A program made the position numbers and the translations under genes. Below the pieces are notes generated by a model that saw only the letters and a program-made list of their open reading frames with translations, had not been told where the DNA came from and ran no database searches. From contig NZ_CADIKL010000059.1 of the NCBI RefSeq assembly GCF_902859945.1, forward strand, positions 1-34,355: a stretch of DNA of 34,355 nucleotides. Direction: 5' to 3'. Of the stretch, positions 13,647-21,301 are shown piece by piece. Origin of the DNA: Paraburkholderia caffeinitolerans. Its GTDB lineage: Bacteria; Pseudomonadota; Gammaproteobacteria; Burkholderiales; Burkholderiaceae. The stretch's first letter is position 1, and each line of letters begins with the position of its first letter.

Positions 13647-14069
13647 GTGCACTACCCCCTGTATGTTCAACGAGGTGACGGGCAAGGCTATCACGGCGTG
13701 TTCGCGGATTTTCCATGGGTCGAAGCGGAAGGGGGCACGTTTGACGATCTGGCGGTAAACGCCGAACGTCTCGTGCAACGTATGTATCACTGCAGCGAGC
13801 ACATCCTTCCCGCTCCGACCAGCGACATGTCGGCACTGCAGGCGCTCGATATGGACGATGGAGAAGGCCTGTGGATGTTCGTCGATATCGATTTGACGAA
13901 CGTCCAGTCGCACTCCGTGTCCGTACAGATTTCCCTTCGCAGGAGCGTGCTGCAGGAGATCGACCTTGCTGCGCAACGGCGCCATATCGGCAGGTCGGCT
14001 TACATCGCACTAGCCTGTCTTCATGAACTGGCGCACGCGGGCGATGCAGGAGCGCTTCGGCGCTTCTAA
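13647..14069 (+). CDS. HicB-like antitoxin-type protein without HicA
   Basis: A 140-aa protein. Residues 1-70 have the HicB partial RNase H-like fold pattern: MHYPLYVQRGDGQGYHGVFADFPWVEAEGGTFDDL. Residues about 88-132 look like a ribbon-helix-helix or arc-type DNA-binding tail (VSVQISLRRSVLQEIDLAAQRR, then RSAYIALACLHELA). HicB normally neutralises the HicA mRNA interferase, but no hicA-like ORF of about 60 aa lies on either side, so this is an orphan. The start is GTG 13647, with GGAG 8-10 bp upstream. The dyad at 13609-13628 is a likely operator. It may act as a stand-alone repressor. Confidence 0.78.
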   Translation: MHYPLYVQRGDGQGYHGVFADFPWVEAEGGTFDDLAVNAERLVQRMYHCSEHILPAPTSDMSALQALDMDDGEGLWMFVDIDLTNVQSHSVSVQISLRRSVLQEIDLAAQRRHIGRSAYIALACLHELAHAGDAGALRRF

Positions 14070-14151
14070 AAAACTCGCGAGTCCGGCCCAGCGAAGGCGT
14101 AACCAGGGCGCATTGTTTATCTATCGGGATCAGACCTCATGGGAGGGCGAA

Positions 14152-14349
14152 ATGAGCCAGACGCTAATGGGTTATTCGGTGGGCTTTGCAGCTGCGGTAT
14201 TCGTCGCGATATATCTGATGTTGCGGTACTGGGTCGTGCATCGGCATCGAGTGACGAAACATCACGATGAAGACCTCGCCAGCGTCCGCAAGGCCCAACA
14301 GCCATCACTGAGTGCTCACGCGCAGCACCCGTCGATGGATGTGGACTGA
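14152..14349 (+). CDS. Small single-pass membrane protein, paralogue of 8645
   Basis: A 65-aa protein starting MSQTLMGYSVGFAAAVFVAIYLMLRYWVV. One hydrophobic helix (about 8-26) is followed by a His-rich cytosolic tail (HRHRVTKHHDEDL). The start MSQ-(S/T)-(M/L)-(M/I)-G and the RY after the helix match the protein at 8645-8800. A GGGAGG ribosome-binding site (14141-14146) precedes ATG 14152; the longer upstream frame is unlikely. Two more small genes follow closely on the same strand. Confidence 0.72.
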   Translation: MSQTLMGYSVGFAAAVFVAIYLMLRYWVVHRHRVTKHHDEDLASVRKAQQPSLSAHAQHPSMDVD

Positions 14350-14361
14350 GATGGAGAGAAC

Positions 14362-14475
14362 ATGACATCCGCGCTGTGGGGAATTATCGCAGGAATGGCA
14401 TTGATGATCGGCTTCGCGTTGTATCGGCGCGGCCATCGGGCAGACCCTCGGCCGCGTTCCGACCCGACACCATGA
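14362..14475 (+). CDS. 37-aa membrane peptide
   Basis: A very short ORF starting MTSALWGIIAGMALMIGFALYRRG and ending in a Pro/Arg-rich tail (DPRPRSDPTP). One hydrophobic helix (about 4-20) is followed by a positive stop-transfer. ATGGAGAGAAC provides a GGAGAG ribosome-binding site 5 bp before ATG 14362. It lies 12 bp after the preceding membrane-protein gene, so translation is probably coupled. No family is recognised. Confidence 0.55.
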   Translation: MTSALWGIIAGMALMIGFALYRRGHRADPRPRSDPTP

Positions 14476-14514
14476 ACACGTTCGTCGCTTGCGCAGAAAA
14501 TTCAAGGAGGTCGT

Positions 14515-14685
14515 ATGTCGCTCCCCCCCGATGCACTAAGACCCGCTCAGGATAGACGTGCGGAGTATGGGCGCGCCGACGAAGCACGCGAGAAGAAACG
14601 CAGCGAAGACGCCGCCGCAATCGATCCCGCGGCGACGAAATGGCGTTACCGGCCTTCGCAGGGTACTGCGAAAACGCGGCCATAG
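14515..14685 (+). CDS. 56-aa hydrophilic hypothetical protein
   Basis: Starts MSLPPDALRPAQDRRAEYGRADE and ends WRYRPSQGTAKTRP. It is strongly charged and probably disordered. It has a near-perfect AAGGAGG ribosome-binding site (14504-14510) 4 bp before ATG 14515. It lies 39 bp after the 37-aa gene, on the same strand, and forms a small-protein cluster with 14152 and 14362. The good translation signal is the main evidence. Confidence 0.55.
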   Translation: MSLPPDALRPAQDRRAEYGRADEAREKKRSEDAAAIDPAATKWRYRPSQGTAKTRP

Positions 14686-15176
14686 ACGAAGCATCTCACG
14701 CAAGCGGTGCCCGCGCTGGCGCCCGCAGAGTTGATGTGCACGTCAGAAAGCCAGCGCTGGGCTCATCCGCTCGATCGCGCACCGTTCTGCCATGGCGCAG
14801 TGTCGAGGAAAAGGAACGTCCGGGGTCTGCTGTCTTTACCGGTAGAGGGGGCTGTGAAAGAAGCGCTCGCGCGATGGGCGGACACCTCTGATCAAAAAAA
14901 GCATTTCAGATCCCGGGTAGTTTTCTCCGCAACTCGACGCAGATACGGGGCGCTTCGCCAGCATCGCAGCTTGTTTGATTCTTGTCACGCCACTGATAAC
15001 TGCAAGGCTGCCCTCGACGGCTTTGTCGATGTGTTGTTTTCGCTCTTGCCGTTGTGGGTTGGCTGCTACCCGGGATGGCGGGTGCGAACGATTTCTGCGG
15101 CGGGTAGATTCCCGCCGCAGTGGGTGGCCCCGGTCGACCTTGTTGGGGGAGGCGTCTGTGACGAGATCGTGATCCG
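14686..15176. other. Intergenic, no gene except a hairpin
   Basis: About 490 bp with no credible coding sequence. Long open frames on both strands lack ribosome-binding sites and sensible composition. A strong stem-loop lies at 15095-15120. Confidence 0.45.
15095..15120 (-). terminator. Perfect 10-bp stem-loop downstream of csbD
   Basis: CTGCGGCGGG-TAGATT-CCCGCCGCAG is a perfect inverted repeat with a 6-nt loop, 57 bp beyond the csbD stop codon on the minus strand. The sequence after the stem on the minus strand is AAATCG, so there is no T-run. It could act as a factor-assisted terminator or 3'-end stabiliser. Confidence 0.5.
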
Positions 15177-15350
15177 TCAGGACTTTTTGATAGCTTCCTT
15201 TGCGTCGCCCAGGCTCTTTCTCGCCTGGCCGGCCGCTTGCTGGATATCGCCCTTGACTTCCTGTTTCGTGTTACCCGTGACCTGGCCAATGATTTCATTC
15301 GCCTTGCCCTTTACCTTCTCTGCAGTTCCCTTGACTTGATCCTTGTTCAT
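15177..15350 (-). CDS. CsbD-family stress protein
   Basis: A 57-aa hydrophilic helical protein starting MNKDQVKGTAEKVKGKANE, with IIGQVTGNTKQEVKGDIQQAAGQARKSLGDAKE. This is the classic CsbD pattern (MNKDQVKG at the start and repeated KG-A-E/K-VKG units). CsbD proteins are general-stress proteins of unknown mechanism, typically induced by osmotic or stationary-phase stress. GGAG (15357-15360) precedes ATG 15350. A palindromic promoter element lies at 15632-15673, giving a long leader of about 275 nt. A lone GTACG half-site is at 15393-15397. Confidence 0.92.
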   Translation of the reverse strand: MNKDQVKGTAEKVKGKANEIIGQVTGNTKQEVKGDIQQAAGQARKSLGDAKEAIKKS

Positions 15351-15631
15351 GGTGAATCTCCAATGACAATTGATGCTCGAGAGAGCAATCCGGTACGACA
15401 CAACGAGGCGAGGTTGTCCTCTATCTCCTAGTCGCGGTGTTCCATCCGCGTTATCCCACCTTGTACGGCTTAGATCCACTCTTCCGTTAACGCAGACTTC
15501 ATGTGCTCAGGCATCCTTAAGTTGGAGTTGCATGAACGTGTCGGGGGGCGACTATAGCCACAGCAAACTGACTATTCCCGGTGCGATCGTATCGGGCATG
15601 TCGCGACAGGTGTCTCGTCGTATTCTTACGC

Positions 15632-15673
15632 AGAATGCCTGAAAATTGGATCGAACTCAGTACGGCACCGTAC
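15632..15673 (-). promoter_or_regulatory. Palindromic activator site and -10 box (site 8)
   Basis: On the minus strand GTACGGTGCCGTAC (15673-15660), with perfect half-sites, is followed after 22 bp by CATTCT (15637-15632). The nearest minus-strand gene is csbD, about 275 nt from the predicted start. An unrecognised short gene or RNA may lie in between. Confidence 0.65.
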
Positions 15674-15797
15674 CGGTTCAAAGTGCTAACTTGACGTCAC
15701 CTGATCACTCAATATACGCACATCTCAACCGGTGCCGCGCGCGAGTCTTGCGAGCCACCGAGGCCGCCTTGCCGGTGCGTGGGTGTAGCGCCGCGAT

Positions 15798-16115
15798 TCA
15801 ACGCTTGGGCCCTCTCATACCTTCGGTCTCCATGGCCGCATTCCGCTCCTCGCTGGCCTCGATGGGTTCCATGGCTTCGTCGATGGAAGCTGCCGCGCGC
15901 TCCGTAGCTGCCTTCGCTTCGTCGACGGTGGCGCCAGATTCGCCGTCTTCGTTGCGCGGGGGCGCAAGCATATCTGCAAGCATGGAATCAAGATCCGGGG
16001 TGTCCCACGGAGCGCCCTGCCTGGTTTTACTTCTTATGTAATGCCTGATTTCCGCGTCTTGATCTGGAGTCAGGGGAAGAGCGCGAAAAGTGCTTTGGGG
16101 ATTGGCGTCGGTCAT
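15798..16115 (-). CDS. Hypothetical cytosolic protein
   Basis: A 105-aa protein starting MTDANPQSTFRALPLTPDQDAEIRHYI, with a central GAPWDTPDLDSMLADMLAPP and an Ala/Glu-rich helical tail (VDEAKAATERAAASIDEAMEPIEASEERNAAM). The tail could form a coiled coil. I chose ATG 16115, which has a GAGAG element upstream, over the longer frame at 16157. No named domain is recognised. A palindromic promoter element (16350-16391) points at it. Confidence 0.65.
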   Translation of the reverse strand: MTDANPQSTFRALPLTPDQDAEIRHYIRSKTRQGAPWDTPDLDSMLADMLAPPRNEDGESGATVDEAKAATERAAASIDEAMEPIEASEERNAAMETEGMRGPKR

Positions 16116-16349
16116 GGTAGTGCTCTCTGAGTTGGTGCTATTTCGCGTGTAGACCATTTTCAGCCAGAAGACGTCAACTTCCGATCCGTGAACCGGTTGG
16201 CGTTTCGCACATCAATATTACATCGTAGTCCGATATATCAACGACATGATGAATAGTGCTCCGGGTCGCGAAGCGGCGTGGTCTCGGCATCGGTTTCGTC
16301 CCGCCGCTTACCGGCATTGGCATTGCGCAAGATAGTCAGGCACAGAATC

Positions 16350-16391
16350 ACGGTGCGCGCGAGTTCGAAAGAAGTCGGTACGGTGCCGTAC
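16350..16391 (-). promoter_or_regulatory. Palindromic activator site and -10 box (site 9)
   Basis: On the minus strand GTACGGCACCGTAC (16391-16378) is followed after 22 bp by CACCGT (16355-16350). It points at the gene at 16115-15798, with a leader of about 228 nt. On the plus strand no good -10 lies at the same distance. Confidence 0.55.
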
Positions 16392-16527
16392 TGCGTTTCA
16401 GGGCAAACGGCTTTGCCTTATCGCTCTCGGGGCATTGGCCTTTCAAACCGGTGCCAGTCGGGACAATGGCCGTAAAAAGGCAGGTGTCGATTTTCCTTGG
16501 CAGCAACCGGCCAGAGAGGCATTGCAC

Positions 16528-16569
16528 GTACGCTGTCGGACCGACAGCACGGTCTTTTCGCTGCAGGAT
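16528..16569 (+). promoter_or_regulatory. Palindromic activator site and -10 box (site 10)
   Basis: GTACGCTGTCGGAC (16528-16541) is followed after 22 bp by CAGGAT (16564-16569). It leads to the glycine-zipper lipoprotein at 16663. Nine of ten half-site bases match. Confidence 0.55.
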
Positions 16570-16662
16570 ACAGGTGGCTTCGGAGCGTGGTGGTGTGGGT
16601 ATCCGCCAGTCCCGCCTGGTTAGCCATGCCGGCTTGCCACATCAGTTTTCAGGGGTATCAAA

Positions 16663-16878
16663 ATGACACAGATTCGTACCATCTTCGCCCGGTCGGCCAT
16701 ACCGGTCGTAACGGTTCTTATGCTCGGATGTGGTGACATGTCTCACAGGAGTACGGACACCGTGGTCGGCGCCGGAGTCGGCGCCGTTGGGGGGGCCGTC
16801 CTGACGGGCGGTAGCGCGTTAGGCACGGTCGGTGGCGCGGCCGTTGGCGGCGTCATCGGCAATCAGGTCGGGAAATAA
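16663..16878 (+). CDS. OsmB-like glycine-zipper lipoprotein
   Basis: A 71-aa envelope lipoprotein. Residues 1-22 are a signal peptide ending in a LMLGC lipobox, with C23 as the lipidated residue. The mature part contains a glycine zipper, TVVGAGVGAVGGAV, then GTVGGAAVGGVIGNQVG, as in OsmB and the glycine-zipper 2TM lipoproteins. Such proteins sit in the outer membrane and are induced by osmotic or stationary stress. AGGGGT precedes ATG 16663. It is monocistronic, with the next gene 280 bp downstream, and has a shared-type promoter at 16528-16569. Confidence 0.85.
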   Translation: MTQIRTIFARSAIPVVTVLMLGCGDMSHRSTDTVVGAGVGAVGGAVLTGGSALGTVGGAAVGGVIGNQVGK

Positions 16879-16945
16879 CCCAGGTTCCGACTGTGCGGAT
16901 CGGCGTGCAGATTCTGTTCGCCGAATTCTCCGCTGGGCCTAGACC

Positions 16946-16961
16946 GCACGGTACACCGTGC
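16946..16961. repeat. Perfect short palindrome related to the regulon sites
   Basis: GCACGG-TACA-CCGTGC is a 6-bp perfect inverted repeat with a 4-bp centre. It shares words with the GTACG-N4-CGTAC sites but its half-site geometry differs. It lies in the leader region between the glycine-zipper gene and the DUF3096 gene. It may be an operator or the tail of a stem-loop terminator for 16663-16878. Confidence 0.4.
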
Positions 16962-17045
16962 CAGCACGCTACCGCGTCAAGGAACAGGCATGGCAGTGGG
17001 CGGTTTCTGGCGCAGGCTAAATCGACGCCCGTCGGAGCGCGTTGG

Positions 17046-17087
17046 GTACGCTGACGTACGGCGTCAGGGCAGTCTCCAGCGTCGTGT
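17046..17087 (+). promoter_or_regulatory. Palindromic activator site and -10-like box (site 11)
   Basis: GTACGCTGACGTAC (17046-17059), with perfect half-sites, is followed after 22 bp by TCGTGT (17082-17087). It leads to the DUF3096 gene at 17161, with a predicted leader of about 67 nt. Confidence 0.6.
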
Positions 17088-17160
17088 CGTGAACGGCCTC
17101 GAGCGAAGCGCAGCCCGCGCTACATCGTACTCGTTTCAGGGTTGTCCGAAGGAGGATGTC

Positions 17161-17307
17161 ATGCAAATGCTCACAAGCGCAGGTCCGCTGGTTTCGTTGA
17201 TTGCGGGTATCCTGATTCTCGTTGTTCCACGCCTGCTGAACTACATCGTTGCGATCTACCTGATTGTCATCGGACTGCTTGGACTTTTTGGCAGCCATAT
17301 TCGCTGA
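17161..17307 (+). CDS. DUF3096 small membrane protein
   Basis: A 48-aa protein starting MQMLTSAGPLVSLIAGILILVVPRLLNYIV. It has two hydrophobic helices joined by a PRLLNY turn and ends GLLGLFGSHIR. The pattern PL-SLIAGILIL--PRLLNYIVAIYLI-IGL-GLFG is that of DUF3096. It is an inner-membrane protein of unknown function, common in stress clusters of proteobacteria. AAGGAGG (17149-17155) precedes ATG 17161. A palindromic promoter (17046-17087) lies directly upstream. Confidence 0.9.
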   Translation: MQMLTSAGPLVSLIAGILILVVPRLLNYIVAIYLIVIGLLGLFGSHIR

Positions 17308-17393
17308 CTCGTGCATTGGCGGCGTCATCATGAGCCGCAATGATGGAGGGATATCGCAACGCGCATCAGTCATGACTTCACGCTGCCCGATGA

Positions 17394-19472
17394 CTAACGC
17401 AGCAGCGCCAGCGCACGCGCGCAGACGTTCCCGGGCGTGAAGCCATACTCGCGCAGCAGCACTTCGGCCGGAGCGGAAGCGCCGAAACGCTCGATGCCGA
17501 GCACCTCGCCGCGCTCGCCGACATAGCGATGCCAGCCTTGCGGCACACCGGCCTCGATGGCCAGCCGTGCGCCGACCGATGGCGGCAGCACCGCATCCCG
17601 ATACGCTTGAGGCTGTGCATCGAACAGCGACCAGCAGGGCAGTCAAACCACGCTCGCTGCAACGTTCTGTGCCAGCAGCTGCTCGCGTGCGGCCAGGGCA
17701 AGCGCGACCTCGGAGCCGGTGGCGATCAGGATCAACGCAGGCTCGCCGCCGCCGGGCGCATCCGCCAGGATGTAGCCGCCGCGCCGCAGGCCGTCGGCGG
17801 CGGCGAACCGGGTGCGGTCGAAAGTCGGCACGTTCTGGCGCGTCAGGATAAGCACGGTCGGCCGGTCGCGCGTTTCCAGCGCTACGCGCCAGGCCATCGC
17901 GGTTTCGTTGGCATCGGCGGGGCGAATCACGTTGAGGTGCGGCACGGCCCGCAGGCTTGCCAACTGCTCGATGGGCTGATGCGTCGAGCCGTCTTCTCCA
18001 AGCGCCAGGCTGTCGTGCGTGTAGACGTGGATCACTTGTAGATGCATGAGCGCGGCAAGCCGGATCGGCGGGCGCATGTAGTCCGAGAAAATCAGGAACG
18101 TCGCGTCGAACGGCAGGGTTCCGCCATGAGCGGCCAGGCCGTTCAGGATCGCCCCCATGGCATGCTCGCGCACGCCGAAGTGCACATTGCGGCCCGCACG
18201 GCTCCATCCGCCTCCATCCGAGCCTTGCCGGTCGCGCGCGCTGCCGCCGGGCGCCTCGAAGTCGCCGAGCCCGGACAGCGAGGTGAAGGTGGACGGATCG
18301 AGATCAGCGGAGCCGCCGATCAGCGACGGCAGACGCGGCGCGATGGCGTTCATCACCTTGCCCGATGCCACCCGCGTGGCGATGCCTTTGGCGTCGGCGG
18401 GAAAGAGCGGGATGTCCTGATCCCAGCCGGCCGGCAATTCGCCGCTCATCACGTTCAGCAGTTCCTTCGCCAGCTCGGGAAACGCTCGCGTGTAAGCGGC
18501 GTAGCGGGTATTCCACTCGGCCTGCCTGTACGGTCCTTCTGTCAGCGCGCGATGAAAGTGCGCCTGCGCGGCCGGCTGGACGAGGCATGCCGGCTCGGTC
18601 GGCCAGCCGAGGTTCTGCTTGGTCAGACGGACTTCCTCTTCCCCGAGTGGCGAGCCATGCGCCTTGTAGGAGTCCTGTTTGTCTCGCGAACCGTAGCCTA
18701 GATGCGTATGCGCCAGAATCAGCGACGGTCGTTGCGTTTCGGCCCGCGCGTTGTCGAGCGCCTGTTCGACGGCGGGCCGGTCGTTGCCGTCGTCGATGCG
18801 CTGGGTGTGCCAGCCATAGGCTTCGAACCGTCGCGCGCGGTCTTCGGTGAACGTGATGTCCGTGCCTGCGGAAAGCGTGACCTGGTTGTCGTCGTAGAGA
18901 TAGATCAGTTTGCCAAGCTGCAGATGACCGGCCAGGGACGCAGCCTCGGACGCCACCCCCTCCATCAGATCGCCGCCGCTGACGATGCCGTGGGTGAAGT
19001 GATCGATGATGCCGAACCCCGGCCGGTTGTAGCGCGCCGCAAGGTGTGCCTCCGCCATCGCCATGCCGACCCCGTTGGCAAACCCCTGGCCGAGCGGTCC
19101 CGTCGTGGTCTCGACTCCCGGCGTGAGACCGCGTTCCGGGTGCCCCGGCGTGAGGCTCCCCCATTGGCGAAACTGTCGGATCTGTTCGAGCGGCAAATCG
19201 TAGCCCGTCAGGTGAAGCAGGCTGTATAGCAGCATCGAGCCGTGCCCGGCGGACAGTACGAAGCGATCGCGGTCGAACCATGCCGGATCAGCCGGGTTGT
19301 GTTTGAGAAAGCGGGTCCACAGCACGTAGGCCATCGAGGCTGCGCCGAGCGGCATACCGGGATGGCCACTGTTGGCTTTCTGTACGGCATCGACCGACAG
19401 GAAGCGCAGCGTATTGACACACAGGTCGTCCAGCGCAAAAGGGGGGGGCGAGGGGGAAGCCGCTGAATGCAT
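17394..19472 (-). pseudogene. Transketolase with in-frame TGA and altered metal site
   Basis: Read through, this is a 692-residue thiamine-diphosphate transketolase of normal family length. The PP domain (about 15-330) has GHPGMPLGAA, GPLGQG and DDN. The Pyr domain (about 345-520) has FGVREHAMGAI and GEDGSTHQPIEQ. A C-terminal domain ends CARALALLR. Codon 610 is TGA (17645-17643); the frame is the same on both sides (VAASVV*LPCWSLF), so a single substitution would restore it. In addition the cofactor loop reads IVSGGDLMEG, where relatives have SDGD: G166 replaces the Asp that binds the divalent metal. Both lesions point to loss of function. ATG 19472 follows GGGAGAG. The gene is third in an operon after the lipoprotein and PRC-barrel genes (59-bp gap). 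Confidence 0.88.
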
Positions 19473-19531
19473 ATGCACTCTCCCGGGTTGTTGCTGACAG
19501 GCGGCACGCGGCGCATTACGCCGTGATGAGC

Positions 19532-20356
19532 TTACCGCCCGGCGTTGCGGATGGATTCGGCAGACGATGCCGGATCGTCGCGCGACCAGTACCCCTCGTT
19601 GCCATAGTATTCATGGAGCCCAATTTCATAGCTGCGAGGAACGGGCGTCTTTCCGTTGTACGCCGGGCTGTGCCGGATGGCTTCGCGGGTCAGCGTGGTG
19701 GACACGGTGGACGCGAACCAGTCGACCAGCGCGATCCACTGTGTGGCCACCAGCACTTCCTTGCAGCCGGGCCACCAGTTGTGTGTATCGACGCACAGGT
19801 AGCGAATGACCCACGCTTCATCGTCGTAGATAAAGTCGCAGACGTGGCCGATGCCGCCGTCGACGGTCTCGATGTGATAGCCCTTCACCTCACCCGTGCT
19901 GCGCAGATGGAGGTCGGCTGGCGGATCGACGTGTGGCTGGCCGGTGCGCGCGGATGACTCTGGCGCGAAGCCCGTTGCGGCATCGTTCGCGTTGAACGCC
20001 GGCAAGGCGTCCATGCCCCAGAGGTTCAGGCCGCCCCAATAGTTCGGATAGCTGTAGTGGCGCAGATACTCGATCTCATACTGACGTGACACCGGCTTGT
20101 GCGTGTCGATGTTCGGGCTGTCCCGCACCTGCTGCCGCGTGAGGTTCACAGGGATGATGTTCAATTCAGCGTCGGCGCGCTTGATCGAATACGGAGAAAT
20201 CAGAACCGGGCGATTGCTGAGCCAGTTGCCTGTTTCGACCACCAGATAGCGCACGCCCCACGCTTCGTCGTCGAAGTAAGCCTGTTCGACCGTGCCGATG
20301 TCGCCGTCGAGTGCGCCAACCGTGTAGCCGTGCAGGTCCTTGATGCTGCGTAACAT
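19532..20356 (-). CDS. PRC-barrel domain protein, copy 2
   Basis: A 274-aa paralogue of the protein at 12869-12033, with the same two-module design. Module 1 is MLRSIKDLHGYTVGALDGDIG, then YFDDEAWGVRYLVVETGNWL. Module 2 is GYHIETVDGGIGHVCDFIYDD, then WVIRYLCVDTHNWWPG. A linker containing YWGGLNLWGM is conserved in both copies. AGGAGA (20361-20366) precedes ATG 20356. It starts 61 bp after the lipoprotein gene ends, and the broken transketolase follows 59 bp later on the same strand. No signal peptide is present, so it is a cytosolic protein, possibly acting at the membrane surface. Confidence 0.88.
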   Translation of the reverse strand: MLRSIKDLHGYTVGALDGDIGTVEQAYFDDEAWGVRYLVVETGNWLSNRPVLISPYSIKRADAELNIIPVNLTRQQVRDSPNIDTHKPVSRQYEIEYLRHYSYPNYWGGLNLWGMDALPAFNANDAATGFAPESSARTGQPHVDPPADLHLRSTGEVKGYHIETVDGGIGHVCDFIYDDEAWVIRYLCVDTHNWWPGCKEVLVATQWIALVDWFASTVSTTLTREAIRHSPAYNGKTPVPRSYEIGLHEYYGNEGYWSRDDPASSAESIRNAGR

Positions 20357-20417
20357 GACTTCTCCTCGCAATTCGAAGAGGGGCAGGGATGCACGCCATG
20401 CCCCATGCAGCCGGCGG

Positions 20418-21005
20418 TTACAGCGACTTGAGCCGACTGACCTTGGTGCCGTCAAGCGAGGCACCGGCCATCAATCCGCTGTTGGTCAGCACGAATGCAT
20501 CCACCTGTCCCGTTGCCGTGCTGGTATCGATAGCGCCGTTCGCGCCGATTTTCAGTACCGCGACCGACGCGTCTCCGCCCGCCGACCATCCGTCGGAACT
20601 GCGGAACCGGGTGAGCGAGTCATCGGTCATGAACAGGAAGACGATTGCACGCGATTGCGCGCCGATCTGCCAGCCGACCGATCCGGTTGTCGTGCTGTAG
20701 TACCCGACGGTGTGCCCGTGCACGCGCAGCGAGCCTTCGCCGTACTCTGCGCCGACAATGAAGCCGGCATCGATGACCGACGGGAAAATCAGCACGCCGC
20801 GCGCCTTTTCAACGAGCTCCCGTGAGCCGTTTGCCGCGCCATAGAGGCGCGAGAGGGTGGAGTCGACGCCCGCGTCGATGCCATGGCGCTTGGCGGCCTG
20901 GTCACTGCTGACGTCGGACGGGCTGGTGGTGGTGCAGCCGGAGAGCGCCAGGCCGAGTGCGAGGATCGACCCGGGCGTGCTCCATATGAATGTTCGTCTT
21001 TGCAC
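20418..21005 (-). CDS. YSC84/SYLF-type lipoprotein, copy 2 (complete)
   Basis: A 195-aa lipoprotein. It begins (GTG) MQRRTFIWSTPGSILALGLALSGC, a signal peptide with a canonical LSGC lipobox and C24. The mature SYLF domain has AGVDSTLSRLY, KARGVLIFPSVIDAGFIVGAEYGEG, VGYYSTTTGSVGWQIGA, then VFLFMTDDSLTRFRSSDGW and TATGQVDAFVLTNSGLMAGASLDG. SYLF domains bind phosphoinositides or other lipids; here the protein is probably periplasmic and membrane-anchored. AGGAAAG precedes the GTG at 21005. It leads the operon with PRC-barrel copy 2 and tkt. It contains CGCGCCGAT at 20541-20549 and 20658-20666, exactly 117 bp apart, which explains the deletion in copy 1. Confidence 0.9.
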   Translation of the reverse strand: MQRRTFIWSTPGSILALGLALSGCTTTSPSDVSSDQAAKRHGIDAGVDSTLSRLYGAANGSRELVEKARGVLIFPSVIDAGFIVGAEYGEGSLRVHGHTVGYYSTTTGSVGWQIGAQSRAIVFLFMTDDSLTRFRSSDGWSAGGDASVAVLKIGANGAIDTSTATGQVDAFVLTNSGLMAGASLDGTKVSRLKSL

Positions 21006-21037
21006 AATTCTTTCCTGGCGAATTGACGACGTGTTCG

Positions 21038-21079
21038 ACACTACGCCGTCGTAACGGCCGACGCGGTACGACAGCGTAC
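21038..21079 (-). promoter_or_regulatory. Palindromic activator site and -10 box (site 12)
   Basis: On the minus strand GTACGCTGTCGTAC (21079-21066), with perfect half-sites, is followed after 22 bp by TAGTGT (21043-21038). This gives a 26-nt leader for the lipoprotein-PRC-tkt operon, the same geometry as site 6. Confidence 0.75.
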
Positions 21080-21143
21080 AAACTGCGCATTTCCGAATCC
21101 GTTTCTGCGAACCGGGGCCCTTTCGTTGCGGGCGGCGATGACG

Positions 21144-21185
21144 GTCTCGCACCGTACAGACACGTGGTCGCACAGGCCGGAAGAT
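21144..21185 (+). promoter_or_regulatory. Palindromic activator site and -10 box (site 13)
   Basis: GTCTCGCACCGTAC (21144-21157) is followed after 22 bp by GAAGAT (21180-21185). It points at ndvB (21302) and lies 78 bp from the divergent site 12. The gene-proximal CACCGTACAGAC is shared with site 7, and CGTACAGAC with site 5. Confidence 0.55.
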
Positions 21186-21301
21186 AGCGGTTGGGCTCCG
21201 ATGCCGAAAGCGAAATACTGAAGGATTCCTATTCAATATCCTTTGTGCGTTAATCTAACCGATGCCGGGTGGTACGGTGGAAGCGGCTTACAGGGGCTCC
21301 G

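Noticed and set aside
15393..15406. GTACGACACAACGA near csbD as another regulon site
   Set aside because: Only one half-site is intact, and no -10 box lies 22 bp downstream.
16946..16961. GCACGG-TACA-CCGTGC as an eighteenth regulon site
   Set aside because: The half-site order and spacing differ from GTACG-N4-CGTAC; reported only as a separate palindrome.
17643..17645. Selenocysteine or stop-codon recoding at the transketolase TGA
   Set aside because: The position is Ser-like in relatives, no SECIS-like hairpin was seen just downstream, and a second inactivating change (G166) exists in the same gene. A point mutation is simpler.
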